Counted from the stretch's first letter, positions 43,490 through 52,970 are shown. The stretch: 64,000 bases of DNA from Lachnospiraceae bacterium NE2001 (GCA_900110635.1 FOEK01000020.1:1-64000), one strand, 5' to 3'. Notes: generated by a model not told the origin, from the letters alone. Translations and numbers: made by a program.

Positions 43490-45550
43490 ATGAACAACGG
43501 AAATAAGTTAAAAAGAAGAGTACAGTTAATCATACTTCTGCCGATTCTTATGGCTCTTGGTCTTCTGGGGGCTACCATTTATTTAAATGGTATCAGCTCT
43601 CAGATGGGAGTTATTGCGGTGGCTCTTCTTATAGTGTTTATCGCAGTGGTTCTCGTGCTGTATTTTACGTTGCTGCCTGAAATCAGCTCAGTTCTGGTGG
43701 ATTATTCGCTGGAGCAGGGAAAGATACAGAAGGAACTTCTTCACGAGCTGGAGATACCGTATGCAATCCTGGATACTGATGGTCACATCATGTGGGCCAA
43801 CAACATGTTCCATGATACCATCGGCGTTGCTCATAATAAGAGGATCAAGAAGCCTGTAGATTCATATTTCTCCGAGCTTCTTCCAGAAATCATCGATGGA
43901 TCTGAAGCAGTGGATATAAATGTGGACTATAACGACAGAAAATACAAGGCGTCCATTAAACGTATCGATATGTCGAAGGTGTTTGAAGAGGATAAGGATG
44001 AGGAGGCTGATGACGATATAGTTCTGGCTCTGTATCTCTTTGATGAGACAAACCTTCGCAGGCTGGAGCAGGAGACCATAGATCAGAAGCTCTATGCCGG
44101 ACTTCTTTATCTGGATAACTACGATGAGGTTATGGATCAGCTGGAGGACGTAAAGCACAGTATTCTGACAGCTCTGGTAGAACGTAAGATCAATATGTAT
44201 CTGTCCAACATTGATGCCATAGTTAAGCATATAGAGAATGATAAATACTTCTTTGTTTTTAAGCAGAAGTATATGCAGACTCTGAGAAACGATCGTTTTT
44301 CTATTCTTGACGATGTGAAGAATATAAATGTTGGAAATGATATCGCTATGACTCTTAGTATCGGAATAGGTGCTGATCTGGATTCCGAGAAGAATGGATA
44401 TATGAGTGCCTACGAGAATGCCAGAACCGCAATTGGTATGGCTATGGGACGAGGTGGTGACCAGGCGGCTGTAAAGCTTGGTGAGCAGGTAACATACTAC
44501 GGTGGTAAGAGTGCCGGAACTGAGAAAACTACTCGTGTTAAGGCCAGAGTTAAGGCCCAGGCCTTTGAAGAACTTCTTCTGGCAAAGGAGAAGATTCTGA
44601 TCATGGCTCACAAGAGACCTGATGCAGATGCATTTGGCTCCGCAGTTGGTATATACAGGCTGGTGACAGCTATGAATAAGAAGGCATATGTTGTTCTTAA
44701 TGAAGTGACAGATGCCATAAGACCTCTGGTCAGTTCCTTTAAGGCAGCTAATATGTATGACGGTATCTTCCTTACAAGTACTGAGGCTGTGTCACAGGTG
44801 GATCAGAATACCGTAGTAGTTGTGTGTGATGTCAACAGGCCTAGCATGACTGAATGTGAGGAACTGCTTAGCCTTGTGCCGACAGTAGTTGTATTTGACC
44901 ATCATAGACAGACCAACGAGGCTATCAAGGGTGCGACTCTGTCGTATATTGAGCCTTTTGCTTCTTCAGCCTGTGAGATGATAGCTGAAATGTATCAGTA
45001 TATGTCCAAGTCTCCAAAGCTAAAGAGCCAGGAGGCTGACGCCATGTATGCAGGTATCCTTATTGATACAGATAACTTCCTTAACAAGACAGGCGTTCGT
45101 ACATTTGAAGCAGCTTCATTCCTTAGGAAGAATGGTGCTGATGTGGTGAGAGTTCGAAAGATGTTCCGAAGCTCTATGACGGAGCTTAAGGAGAGAGCAC
45201 AGGGTATCAGTAACGCTGAGATCTATATGGGACACTTTGCACTTTCTTATGTGGATGCAGATGAAAAATCCAAGGAGGCGCCTACAGTGCCTGTGGCAAA
45301 GGCTGCAAATGAGCTGTTAAATGTGGAAAATATCGATGCATCCTTTGTTGTTACCGAGGCTGAGAATGGTACGCTCTATGTATCGGCCAGATCCATTGGC
45401 GATATAAACGTACAGATAATTATGGAAAGATTTAATGGTGGTGGTCACGCCAATATTGCAGGGGCGCAGTTGGAAGGAAAGTCCAAGGACGACTTCTTTA
45501 CTGAACTAAAGGACGTCCTTAAAGAAATGACCACAGCTGGCGAAATCTAA
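43490..45550 (+). CDS. gdpP: Cyclic-di-AMP phosphodiesterase GdpP
   Basis: 686 residues from the ATG at 43490; the upstream ATG at 43469 lies inside the repeat hairpin. The site before 43490 is weak (GGGAAAAG), so the start is not certain. Two membrane helices (~10-70), a PAS-like domain, a degenerate GGDEF domain (the SIGIGAD segment), and the DHH (MAHKRPDADAFGSAV) and DHHA1 (GGGHANIAGA) phosphoesterase domains match GdpP/YybT. It lowers c-di-AMP, which controls potassium and wall homeostasis. The order gdpP-rplI-dnaB is conserved in Firmicutes. Confidence 0.94.
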   Translation: MNNGNKLKRRVQLIILLPILMALGLLGATIYLNGISSQMGVIAVALLIVFIAVVLVLYFTLLPEISSVLVDYSLEQGKIQKELLHELEIPYAILDTDGHIMWANNMFHDTIGVAHNKRIKKPVDSYFSELLPEIIDGSEAVDINVDYNDRKYKASIKRIDMSKVFEEDKDEEADDDIVLALYLFDETNLRRLEQETIDQKLYAGLLYLDNYDEVMDQLEDVKHSILTALVERKINMYLSNIDAIVKHIENDKYFFVFKQKYMQTLRNDRFSILDDVKNINVGNDIAMTLSIGIGADLDSEKNGYMSAYENARTAIGMAMGRGGDQAAVKLGEQVTYYGGKSAGTEKTTRVKARVKAQAFEELLLAKEKILIMAHKRPDADAFGSAVGIYRLVTAMNKKAYVVLNEVTDAIRPLVSSFKAANMYDGIFLTSTEAVSQVDQNTVVVVCDVNRPSMTECEELLSLVPTVVVFDHHRQTNEAIKGATLSYIEPFASSACEMIAEMYQYMSKSPKLKSQEADAMYAGILIDTDNFLNKTGVRTFEAASFLRKNGADVVRVRKMFRSSMTELKERAQGISNAEIYMGHFALSYVDADEKSKEAPTVPVAKAANELLNVENIDASFVVTEAENGTLYVSARSIGDINVQIIMERFNGGGHANIAGAQLEGKSKDDFFTELKDVLKEMTTAGEI

Positions 45551-45582
45551 AAAAGTTGTTACGTCCCCGTGACAACTTTTTA
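45549..45582 (+). repeat. Hairpin between gdpP and rplI
   Basis: AAAAAGTTGTTACG and CGTGACAACTTTTT arms with a short TCCC-type loop that carries the complement of the GGGGACG core. A T tract follows, so it can act as a terminator or attenuator. A close copy lies just after rplI. Confidence 0.75.
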
Positions 45583-45598
45583 TTACAGGAGGAAAAAT

Positions 45599-46048
45599 AT
45601 GAAAGTAATACTAATTCAGGATGTTAAGTCCCTTGGAAAGAAGGGTGAGATAGTTGAGGTGAATCAGGGCTATGCGAGAAACTTCGTGCTTCCAAAGAAG
45701 CTTGGTGTTGAGGCAACTCCAGAAAATCTCAACAATCTTAAGTTAAAGAATCAGAATGATGAAAAGGTGGCAGCTGAGAATCTTGCGGCAGCTCAGAAGC
45801 TTGCTGCAGAGCTGAAGGACAAGAAGGTTGTTGCCAGCGTAAAGGTTGGAGAAAATGGCAAGACATTTGGTTCTGTATCTACAAAGGAGATTGCCGAGCT
45901 TATCAAGACTCAGCTTGGTCTTGATGTAGATAAGAAGAAGATTGTTATGGCCGATGCTGTAAAGGCGCTGGGTGGCTATACAGTGGGTATAAAGCTTCAT
46001 CCACAGGTTACAGCTGAACTTCTCCTTGATGTTGTAGAGAAGAAATAG
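45599..46048 (+). CDS. rplI: 50S ribosomal protein L9
   Basis: 149 residues from the ATG at 45599, with AGGAGG 7 bases upstream; a longer frame to 45569 runs into the hairpin. The [20 protein letters not shown] start and the [10 protein letters not shown] signature are typical, followed by the connecting helix and the C-terminal domain. Part of the large subunit near the L1 stalk. Confidence 0.97.
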   Translation: MKVILIQDVKSLGKKGEIVEVNQGYARNFVLPKKLGVEATPENLNNLKLKNQNDEKVAAENLAAAQKLAAELKDKKVVASVKVGENGKTFGSVSTKEIAELIKTQLGLDVDKKKIVMADAVKALGGYTVGIKLHPQVTAELLLDVVEKK

Positions 46049-46050
46049 TG

Positions 46051-46076
46051 AAAAGTTGTCACGTCCCCGTGACAAC
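46051..46076 (+). repeat. Hairpin between rplI and dnaB
   Basis: GTTGTCACG and CGTGACAAC arms with the TCCC loop, near-copy of the hairpin at 45549-45582. No T tract follows, so it is more likely an RNA processing or stability element. Confidence 0.7.
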
Positions 46077-46090
46077 ATTGGAGAGGATTA

Positions 46091-47443
46091 ATGGCTGAGG
46101 AAAATATTATAAAGAAGATTCCGCCTCACGATAGTGATGCGGAGAAAAGTGTCATCAGCTCTATGCTGGCTGACAGAGATGCTATATCTGAAGTGAGTGC
46201 CATACTGCTAAATGAGGATTTCTATAATCCACAGTATGGTCTTATTTTTGATGCAATAGTTAAGCTCTATAATGAGGGACGCCCAGTAGATGATGTTGTG
46301 CTGGGAGATAAGCTCCGTGAGATGGGGGCTCCAGAGAGCGTCAGCAATCTGGGCTTCCTTGGTGAGATACTTGCAAGTAACGCTACGGCCGCATTTGCGG
46401 TGGATTATGCCCAAATCGTTAAGGACAAGTCCTACCTCAGAAAGCTTATAAAGTTTTCCGATAAAGTTACGGCCAATGCTTATGAGGCAAGAGAAAATGT
46501 TGACACCATTATGGATAAGGCTGAGGCTGATATATTCAGCCTGATGAATGAGAAGAACAACTCTGGTGATCAGAAGTCCATGGAAGAGATTGTGTCAAAT
46601 GTCATAATCGAAATAGAGCAGGCAACACGTAAGAAGGGCGAGATCAACGGTCTGAGAACAGGCTTTAAGAATCTGGACTACATGCTGACAGGTCTTCACG
46701 GCGGCGAGCTTATTATCATTGCTGCGAGACCCGGTATGGGAAAGACAGCATTTGTCCTAAATATTGCTCATCATGTGGCAATAAGGGAGAAGACTCCAAT
46801 AGCGCTTTTCAACCTGGAGATGACGGCAGAGCAGCTGGTAACAAGACTTATGGCCGTAGATTCTATGGTTGAGGCTGGACACCTTAAGACTGGTGATATA
46901 AATGATTCGGAGTGGGGTAAGATTCTTGAGTCAACCCAGAATCTGAACACGGCACCACTATTTATAGATGACAATTCTTCAATTACTCTGAATGAGCTTA
47001 GAACAAAGTGCAGAAAGCTGAAGCAGACCAAGAACATAGGTCTCATAGTCATCGACTATTTGCAGCTGATGAATTCTACGGGAAAGGTTGAGTCACGTCA
47101 GCTCTTTATCGCTGAGGTATCTCGTGCTCTTAAGAGTCTTGCAAAGGAATTAAATGTACCTATTATAGCTCTGTCACAGCTGAACAGAGCGGTAGATACC
47201 AGACAGGATCACCGCCCTACGCTTGCCGACCTTCGTGAGTCGGGAGCCATAGAGCAGGATGCCGATGTAGTAATGTTCATATATAGAGATGATGAGTACA
47301 ATAAAGAATCCGAGAAACCGGGTGTCGCTGAAATAATTGTAGCTAAACAGCGTAACGGTTCCACTGGTACGGTCGAACTGGTGTGGATTGGCAAATACAC
47401 CAAGTTTGCAAATATCAATTATGGAGAGACATCAGCTTCTTAA
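46091..47443 (+). CDS. dnaB: Replicative DNA helicase DnaB
   Basis: 450 residues. N-terminal helical domain with PHDSDAEKSVISSML and the RecA-like domain with Walker A ARPGMGKTAF (residues ~218-227), Walker B LIVIDYLQL, and the SQLNRAVD and DLRESGAIEQDA segments. It unwinds DNA at the replication fork as a hexamer. Its last 29 bases overlap the convergent CARF gene. Confidence 0.97.
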   Translation: MAEENIIKKIPPHDSDAEKSVISSMLADRDAISEVSAILLNEDFYNPQYGLIFDAIVKLYNEGRPVDDVVLGDKLREMGAPESVSNLGFLGEILASNATAAFAVDYAQIVKDKSYLRKLIKFSDKVTANAYEARENVDTIMDKAEADIFSLMNEKNNSGDQKSMEEIVSNVIIEIEQATRKKGEINGLRTGFKNLDYMLTGLHGGELIIIAARPGMGKTAFVLNIAHHVAIREKTPIALFNLEMTAEQLVTRLMAVDSMVEAGHLKTGDINDSEWGKILESTQNLNTAPLFIDDNSSITLNELRTKCRKLKQTKNIGLIVIDYLQLMNSTGKVESRQLFIAEVSRALKSLAKELNVPIIALSQLNRAVDTRQDHRPTLADLRESGAIEQDADVVMFIYRDDEYNKESEKPGVAEIIVAKQRNGSTGTVELVWIGKYTKFANINYGETSAS

Positions 47444-48644
47444 GAAGCTGCTCATCAGTCATAGCATACAGATTATCAATAACCCAGATGTGCATCTCCT
47501 TCGCACGTTGTTTAAAGAAGGAGGAACCACTGGAGGTAGCATCGCAAGGGAGCGCCATAACAAGGGCCTTCCTTGCGTATTTTCCACCAAAACGGTGAGT
47601 TACAGTCTCAAGCTCGTGCAGTGAGTTGCTGCTGGCCTTGCCACTCTTACAGGAAATGAATATTGGCACGCAGGCCTGCATAAGTATTACGTCTATCTCA
47701 TTTATGGTATCATAGCTTGCATTCATATACTTCTCATAGTTTGAAGCAAACTCTCTTTTTTCTTCTTCGTTTTTATCCCCGTTCCAGTCAATCATAGCGC
47801 CGATTATTTCATCGGTGAAGATATCAGGTCTTCTGGAAGCTACCTCGTAAACGTGGAGTTCCAGTATATTTCCAGTTTTTGTAACTATATGTCGTATGGC
47901 ATCAGTTTTGAATCTGAAGCGGATACGTTTGTTGTCTTCGTGGTAATCCCTGAGCATTCCCTTGGAATTCAGCTTGTAGAAAAGAATGGCAGCATCTCTG
48001 AGATTCGACTTCGGCAGAGAATAGTGGCCATTTTCGTCACAAGGGTTGGCCTTGATAACGTCCTCGATGATAGAGCAGTAGGAGTTCCATTTGTGCTGGA
48101 GGCCCCTGGCTATATCCCAGATGGTTCTTATATCTTCTTTAAATGTATCTGTAAAGTTCCAGGTTGAGAAGCTGCCGGTCTGGCGTGTAAGGGTTCCGCC
48201 GTGCAGGATGATATTCTCCTTTACACTAATGGACAGATTGTCCCGATGCTGTGTAGGAACTGAGCCTGGCAGCATATTTACCTCGATTCCTGTATATGGA
48301 TCAATGCGGAGAGTCTTAAGCTTCCTGGTAGCACTTAGGTAGCCAAATGCTATAAGAATCATTTCACCGCCGCCTGTAAGCTCGTAGAAGGCCTCGGGAT
48401 ATTTTGTGGATACCGCCTCAAGCGCTTCGATACATTCCTCCAGATTATCTCTGGGAACTTCGATAAACTCAAGCTTTGTCTTTGGTGATTTAATAATTGC
48501 AAAGTTTCTAAGACTGTCCATCTTTCTGGTAAGCATAGTGGACTTGTGTCCCAGATAGACTATCCTGTCAGGCTTATACTGAAGCAGACACATAACATTT
48601 TCCAATGCCTCATCTGAGAAAAATTCTACATATATATCTCCCAT
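47415..48644 (-). CDS. CARF-nuclease protein, Card1/Can2-like (DUF1887 type)
   Basis: 409 residues. The N-terminal half looks like a CARF ligand-binding domain, with the ELTGGGEM motif at 88-95 in the place of the N-TGGT-K/M loop of the family. The C-terminal half fits the PD-(D/E)xK nuclease of Card1/Can2 and VC1899: Glu262, the EIDV segment (Glu316, Asp318) and SCK at 331-333, where the usual acid is Ser. The middle has a winged-helix-like region. Card1-type proteins respond to cyclic oligoadenylate from type III CRISPR. No CRISPR gene or array is in this window. It lies downstream of an SDR gene, 48 bases apart. Confidence 0.75.
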   Translation of the reverse strand: MGDIYVEFFSDEALENVMCLLQYKPDRIVYLGHKSTMLTRKMDSLRNFAIIKSPKTKLEFIEVPRDNLEECIEALEAVSTKYPEAFYELTGGGEMILIAFGYLSATRKLKTLRIDPYTGIEVNMLPGSVPTQHRDNLSISVKENIILHGGTLTRQTGSFSTWNFTDTFKEDIRTIWDIARGLQHKWNSYCSIIEDVIKANPCDENGHYSLPKSNLRDAAILFYKLNSKGMLRDYHEDNKRIRFRFKTDAIRHIVTKTGNILELHVYEVASRRPDIFTDEIIGAMIDWNGDKNEEEKREFASNYEKYMNASYDTINEIDVILMQACVPIFISCKSGKASSNSLHELETVTHRFGGKYARKALVMALPCDATSSGSSFFKQRAKEMHIWVIDNLYAMTDEQLLKKLMSLHN

Positions 48645-48662
48645 AAGTAACCCCCTTATTGT

Positions 48663-48679
48663 TTCTCGCGTTGCGAGAA
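48663..48679. other. Small hairpin between SDR and CARF genes
   Basis: TTCTCGC and GCGAGAA arms with a 3-base loop in the 48-base gap of the minus-strand pair. Without a T tract, it may shape relative expression rather than stop transcription. Confidence 0.45.
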
Positions 48680-48692
48680 TTCTGCATATATT

Positions 48693-49415
48693 CTAAGTCC
48701 ATCCCCCGTCTACTGTGATTATCTGTCCTGTCAGTTCCTTTGGCATTTCCAGAACCTTCATTACAGCTTCAGCCGCTTCGCTGGTTGACATAATATGACC
48801 GGTTGGAATCTCGTCTCTTAGAGCTTCTATATCATCTGATGTGAGATGGGCGTTCATATCAGTATCAACCATTCCAAATGCTACGGCATTCACCTGTATT
48901 CCTGAAGGAGCCAGCTCCTTGGCCAGAGCTTTGGTGAAGGAGTTCACAGCCCCCTTTGATGCGCTGTATATGGTCTCACAGGAAGCTCCAACATTTCCCC
49001 AAACAGAAGATATGTTGATGATCTGACCACTGTGACGGGCAATCATTTCAGGTAAAAATGCTTTGCATATATAAAATATAGAAGAAATATTGGTGGAGAT
49101 GGTGTCATTCCACATATCCTCAGTCATATCGATAAGAGGCCCCGTGTAGGAAACAGCGGCATTATTGATGATTACATCAATCGGCCCCATCTCCTTGGCG
49201 ATGATATTAGCGTCGTCAACTGACTGTAAATCCCCCTGACCTATTGAAACCAAAAGCTCCGGATCAATCCCAAGTATCTCTTCGCGTATTTCTTCAAGCT
49301 TGTCCAGGGATTTCCTGCAGGTCAGATGCATATGATGGAAACGTCCTGTCTTAGCGGCCGCCAGGGCTATGGCTCTGCCTATGCCACGGGACGCACCAGT
49401 AATAAGTATCTTCAT
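48693..49415 (-). CDS. Short-chain dehydrogenase/reductase, FabG/YmfI-like
   Basis: 240 residues. Rossmann motif GASRGIGRA (7-15), the NNAAVSY segment, catalytic Ser in NISSVWG and YSASK with the Tyr and Lys. The length and C-terminal TGQIITVDGGWT fit FabG-like reductases. Some close relatives are the elongation factor P 5-aminopentanone reductase (YmfI). No fatty-acid synthesis genes are near, so I do not choose between them. GAGGA precedes the ATG on the minus strand. Confidence 0.85.
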   Translation of the reverse strand: MKILITGASRGIGRAIALAAAKTGRFHHMHLTCRKSLDKLEEIREEILGIDPELLVSIGQGDLQSVDDANIIAKEMGPIDVIINNAAVSYTGPLIDMTEDMWNDTISTNISSIFYICKAFLPEMIARHSGQIINISSVWGNVGASCETIYSASKGAVNSFTKALAKELAPSGIQVNAVAFGMVDTDMNAHLTSDDIEALRDEIPTGHIMSTSEAAEAVMKVLEMPKELTGQIITVDGGWT

Positions 49416-49537
49416 ATTATATCCTCATTTTATATATAGGTTCTTTGGAACCATTGACTTAGTTACATTTTACCATATATTCTTGAAATAGAAACTGCTT
49501 TTTGCTATACTTGTCTTTCGTAAATCAGTAATGTAGT

Positions 49538-49560
49538 GATTCTTTGTAAATCAAAGAATC
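49538..49560 (+). other. Leader hairpin before the LytR_C-domain gene
   Basis: GATTCTTTG and CAAAGAATC form a perfect 9-bp stem with a TAAAT loop, ending ~11 bases before the AGGAGG ribosome binding site at about 49572. Confidence 0.45.
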
Positions 49561-49584
49561 TATAGATTATCAGGAGGAATATTT

Positions 49585-50178
49585 ATGGCTAAACGTAAGA
49601 AAAAACAAACCGCCCTTGGTCTGTTTTTCTCATTTTTCTTAAAGGCCATCGTTATAATACTTGGTTTAGTAATACTTGCTATGAGTGCTTATCTTATTAA
49701 GGCTGTTTTGTCAACGAAAGCCTCTGAATCAGAGCAGACCGCAGAAACAGACGCTTTTGAGGATGATCAGAACGATGAGCTTCTTACGGCAGAAGCAACT
49801 CAGGACGATGCGGTACTCTATGAGGATGAGTCTGTAGCGGGAGAAGAGACGGCTGCTGCAACGACTGAGCTTGCCATGGATGCCAGTATAGTAGTGTTAA
49901 ATGCTACTGAAACCGCTGGTCTTGCTGCAGCTTGGAAGGATAAGCTTACAGAACAGGGCTATACAAACATTCAGACAGGAAATTACACAGGCGGTAACCT
50001 TGATACATCTAAAATAGTAGTGCTGACTGAAGGAATATCCACAAACACCATTCAGGGTCTTGTGACAAATGCTACATTTGAGGTGGGTTCTGCAGACAGT
50101 ATATCCTGTGATGTGTCCAGTGAAGGTGTTCAGGCCTATGTAATTATAGGCGGAAGTGACAATATACTGGCACAGTAA
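49585..50178 (+). CDS. Membrane-anchored LytR C-terminal domain protein
   Basis: 197 residues. A basic N-terminus, a membrane helix (~12-34), an acidic Glu/Thr/Ala-rich linker (~40-95), and a LytR_C domain (~100-195, starting IVVLNATETAGLAAAWKDKL). The LytR-CpsA-Psr catalytic part is absent, so it cannot itself transfer wall polymers. It may bind wall or a partner outside the membrane. It has its own AGGAGG site and appears to be a single-gene unit. Confidence 0.82.
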   Translation: MAKRKKKQTALGLFFSFFLKAIVIILGLVILAMSAYLIKAVLSTKASESEQTAETDAFEDDQNDELLTAEATQDDAVLYEDESVAGEETAAATTELAMDASIVVLNATETAGLAAAWKDKLTEQGYTNIQTGNYTGGNLDTSKIVVLTEGISTNTIQGLVTNATFEVGSADSISCDVSSEGVQAYVIIGGSDNILAQ

Positions 50179-50461
50179 TGTATAATCTTACCAAAAACCA
50201 CAGAAATTCAACATTTTTGTTAATAATTTTGTAATATCTTTGGTCATATTCCAACAAAACAATGTGGCAAAAACCGTAAAACGACCTGTTTTTTTGGTAA
50301 AAAGTGATAGAAATATCGAATCAATATGCAATTTTAACAAAAGTTTTTGGAATTATTTATGCAACTAACACATAGTTATATAAAAAGAAAAAAGGTATTA
50401 TATAGAAAGTTTGAAAAAATGAAATATTAAATTGTAAAAGCTATTTAGGAGGATAATAAAA
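50179..50461. other. AT-rich leader upstream of the MsmX-type ATPase gene
   Basis: 283 bases, strongly AT-rich with many A and T runs. It holds the 3' flank of the LytR_C gene and the promoter region of the ABC ATPase. I see no clear hairpin, terminator or -35/-10 pair that I would defend, and no coding frame. Confidence 0.5.
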
Positions 50462-51574
50462 ATGGCAGGATTACAGTTAAAGAACATCTACAAGATTTAC
50501 CCAAATGGCTTCAACGCTGTTAAGGACTTCAATCTTGACATCGAAGATAAGGAATTCATCATCTTCGTTGGTCCTTCAGGTTGTGGTAAATCAACAACAC
50601 TTAGAATGATCGCTGGACTTGAGGATATCAGCTCCGGTGAGCTCTGGATTGGTGACAAGCTTTGTAACGATGTAGAGCCTAAGGACAGAGATATCGCGAT
50701 GGTTTTCCAGAACTATGCTCTGTATCCACATATGTCAGTTTATGATAACATGGCATTTGGACTTAAACTTAGAAAGGTTCCAAAGGAGAAGATTGACAAG
50801 CAGGTTCATGAGGCTGCTAAGATTCTTGAGATCGAGCACCTTCTTGATCGTAAGCCAAAGGCTCTTTCAGGAGGTCAGAGACAGAGAGTTGCTATGGGAC
50901 GTGCTATCGTTCGTGAGCCTAAGGTATTCCTTATGGACGAGCCTCTTTCAAACCTTGATGCTAAGCTCCGTGTTCAGATGCGTGTAGAGATCTCTAAGCT
51001 TCATCAGAGACTTCAGACAACAATCATCTACGTTACACACGACCAGACAGAGGCTATGACTCTTGGTACTCGTATCGTAGTTATGAAGGATGGTATCATC
51101 CAGCAGGTTGATACACCTCAGAATCTTTATGATCATCCATGCAACCTCTTCGTTGCTGGTTTCATGGGTATGCCACCTATGAACTTCATCGACTGCAAGG
51201 TTGTTAAGTCAGGAGCTGACGTACTTCTTATGTTCGGTTCTCACTCAATCAAGGTTCCAGAAGCTAAGGCTAACAAGCTTATCGCTGGTGGATTCATTGA
51301 CAAGGACGTTGTTCTTGGTATCCGTCCTGAGGATATTCATGATGAGCAGCTCTTCATCGAGTCATCACCTGAGTCAGTTATTGACGCTCGTATCAATATC
51401 TACGAAATGCTCGGTGCTGAAGTTTATCTGTACTTCACAATCGATCAGTTCGATATCACAGCTAGAGTTAATGCTCGTACAACAGCTAGACCTGGCGATA
51501 CAGTACAGTTTGCATTTGACCTTTCTAAGATCCATATCTTTGATAAGGAATCAGAGGAGATCATTGTAAACTAG
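50462..51574 (+). CDS. Sugar ABC transporter ATPase, MsmX/UgpC type
   Basis: 370 residues. Walker A GPSGCGKSTT, Q loop, signature LSGGQRQRVAMGRA, Walker B VFLMDEPLSNLD, and the H loop are intact. The C-terminal OB-like regulatory domain (~235-370) with FMGMPPMNF is typical of MalK/UgpC/MsmX proteins. No permease is next to it, which fits a shared ATPase that serves several sugar importers, as MsmX does in Bacillus. Very regular codon use suggests strong expression. The AGGAGG site lies 7-8 bases upstream. Confidence 0.92.
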   Translation: MAGLQLKNIYKIYPNGFNAVKDFNLDIEDKEFIIFVGPSGCGKSTTLRMIAGLEDISSGELWIGDKLCNDVEPKDRDIAMVFQNYALYPHMSVYDNMAFGLKLRKVPKEKIDKQVHEAAKILEIEHLLDRKPKALSGGQRQRVAMGRAIVREPKVFLMDEPLSNLDAKLRVQMRVEISKLHQRLQTTIIYVTHDQTEAMTLGTRIVVMKDGIIQQVDTPQNLYDHPCNLFVAGFMGMPPMNFIDCKVVKSGADVLLMFGSHSIKVPEAKANKLIAGGFIDKDVVLGIRPEDIHDEQLFIESSPESVIDARINIYEMLGAEVYLYFTIDQFDITARVNARTTARPGDTVQFAFDLSKIHIFDKESEEIIVN

Positions 51575-51576
51575 TT

Positions 51577-51682
51577 ATCGATTAGCGCAGCTAATCGATG
51601 ACAGTAGGAAAACTCGAAGAGTTTTCCGTAGTAAGCCGCAGTGCCGTGAAGGCACTTGGGTGCCTTTACGGGCAGGCGGCGT
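51577..51682. repeat. Multi-stem palindromic element after the ABC ATPase gene
   Basis: Consecutive hairpins: ATCGATTAGC-GCA-GCTAATCGAT (51577-51599), GGAAAACTC-GAA-GAGTTTTCC, and an outer GCCGC/GCGGC stem around GTGCC-GTGAA-GGCAC. Architecture as at 10766-10951 and 22086-22219, but the stem sequences differ. Confidence 0.7.
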
Positions 51683-51699
51683 ATACTTTAGAAATAATA

Positions 51700-51736
51700 T
51701 GTGGGGAGATGTAGATTTCTACATTTCCCCTTTTTT
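51700..51736 (+). terminator. Terminator of the ABC ATPase gene
   Basis: GGGGAGATGTAGA pairs with TCTACATTTCCCC, then TTTTTTAT. Confidence 0.85.
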
Positions 51737-51842
51737 ATATGCCGGTTTTTTGGTATAATGACTCTGTGCGTGAAAAGATACTTTTTTTATGCATTTATTA
51801 TATAAAATAATATGGGGTTATAAAGAGAACAGGAGTGAGAGT

Positions 51843-52934
51843 ATGATTTCAAATCAGATTTTACAGGAAACACTTGAGGGGATCCAGGTTATTACCAAGG
51901 TGGATCTTATTGTAATGGATGTTGAGGGAAGACTTCTGGCCAAGACAGTTGAGGACGGACCTCTCGATTACGAGGATGCAGTTATAGCATTTGCAGATTC
52001 ACAGGCTGAAAGTCAGAGCTTACTGGGGTATCAGTTCTTTAAGGTAATGGATGATAAACAGCTGGAATATATCATACTGGCTAAGGGCGATTCGGATAGT
52101 ACATATATGGTTGGGAAGATGGCGTCCTTCCAGATTCAGAGTCTTCTCATTGCTTATAAGGAGAGATCTGATAAGGATAACTTCATCAAGAACCTGCTTC
52201 TCGATAATCTGCTTCTTGTTGATATCTATAACAGAGCAAAGAAACTGCACATCGATACAGATGTTAAGAGATGTGTATTTATCATAGAGACAAAGTCCGA
52301 GAAGGATAATAATGCTCTTGAGACAGTTAGAAATATCTTCTCAGTCAAAACCCACGACTTTATCACAGCCGTTGATGAGAAGAACATAATCCTGGTTAAA
52401 GAGGTTAAGTCTACAGATACCTACGAGGATCTGAATAAGACAGCCAGTATCATAGTAGATATGCTGAATACCGAGGCTATGATCTCTGTACACGTAGCAT
52501 TTGGTACTATAGTAAATGAGATTAAAGAGGTTTCACGTTCCTACAAGGAGGCTAAGATGGCTCTTGATGTAGGAAAGATCTTCTACAGTGATAAGAACAT
52601 CATTGCGTACAGCAATCTGGGAATTGGACGACTTATCTATCAGCTTCCTATTCCTCTATGTCGTATGTTCATCAAGGAAATCTTTGATGGCAAGTCACCT
52701 GATGAGTTCGATGAGGAGACACTTACAACCATCAACAAGTTCTTTGAGAACAGCCTGAATGTTTCAGAAACCTCACGTCAGCTTTATATTCATAGAAATA
52801 CACTGGTTTATCGTCTTGATAAGATCGAGAAATCAACAGGCCTTGATCTTAGAATATTTGAGGATGCCATAACATTTAAGATTGCACTTATGGTTGTAAA
52901 ATATATGAAGTATATGGAGAGCCTTGACTTCTAG
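51843..52934 (+). CDS. CdaR/PucR-type transcriptional regulator
   Basis: 363 residues from the ATG at 51843 with AGGAG 7 bases upstream; the longer frame from 51789 has no such site. The N-terminal domain (~5-125) matches the sugar-diacid-recognition part of CdaR. The C-terminal HTH_30 is clear (LNVSETSRQLYIHRNTLVYRL). Relatives control sugar-acid or carbohydrate genes. Its position after the shared sugar ATPase suggests a role in carbohydrate uptake; the ligand is unknown. A TATAAT lies ~85 bases upstream at 51754. Confidence 0.87.
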   Translation: MISNQILQETLEGIQVITKVDLIVMDVEGRLLAKTVEDGPLDYEDAVIAFADSQAESQSLLGYQFFKVMDDKQLEYIILAKGDSDSTYMVGKMASFQIQSLLIAYKERSDKDNFIKNLLLDNLLLVDIYNRAKKLHIDTDVKRCVFIIETKSEKDNNALETVRNIFSVKTHDFITAVDEKNIILVKEVKSTDTYEDLNKTASIIVDMLNTEAMISVHVAFGTIVNEIKEVSRSYKEAKMALDVGKIFYSDKNIIAYSNLGIGRLIYQLPIPLCRMFIKEIFDGKSPDEFDEETLTTINKFFENSLNVSETSRQLYIHRNTLVYRLDKIEKSTGLDLRIFEDAITFKIALMVVKYMKYMESLDF

Positions 52935-52970
52935 TTATAAAATAGATGAAAGGTAGACAAGAGGAAGATT

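Noticed and set aside
43862-44611. 249-codon open frame antisense to gdpP
   Set aside because: It overlaps conserved GdpP domains and reads as low-quality sequence, so it is a shadow.
47415-48644. CRISPR array next to the CARF gene
   Set aside because: I looked for regularly spaced direct repeats near this gene and over the rest of the window and saw none.
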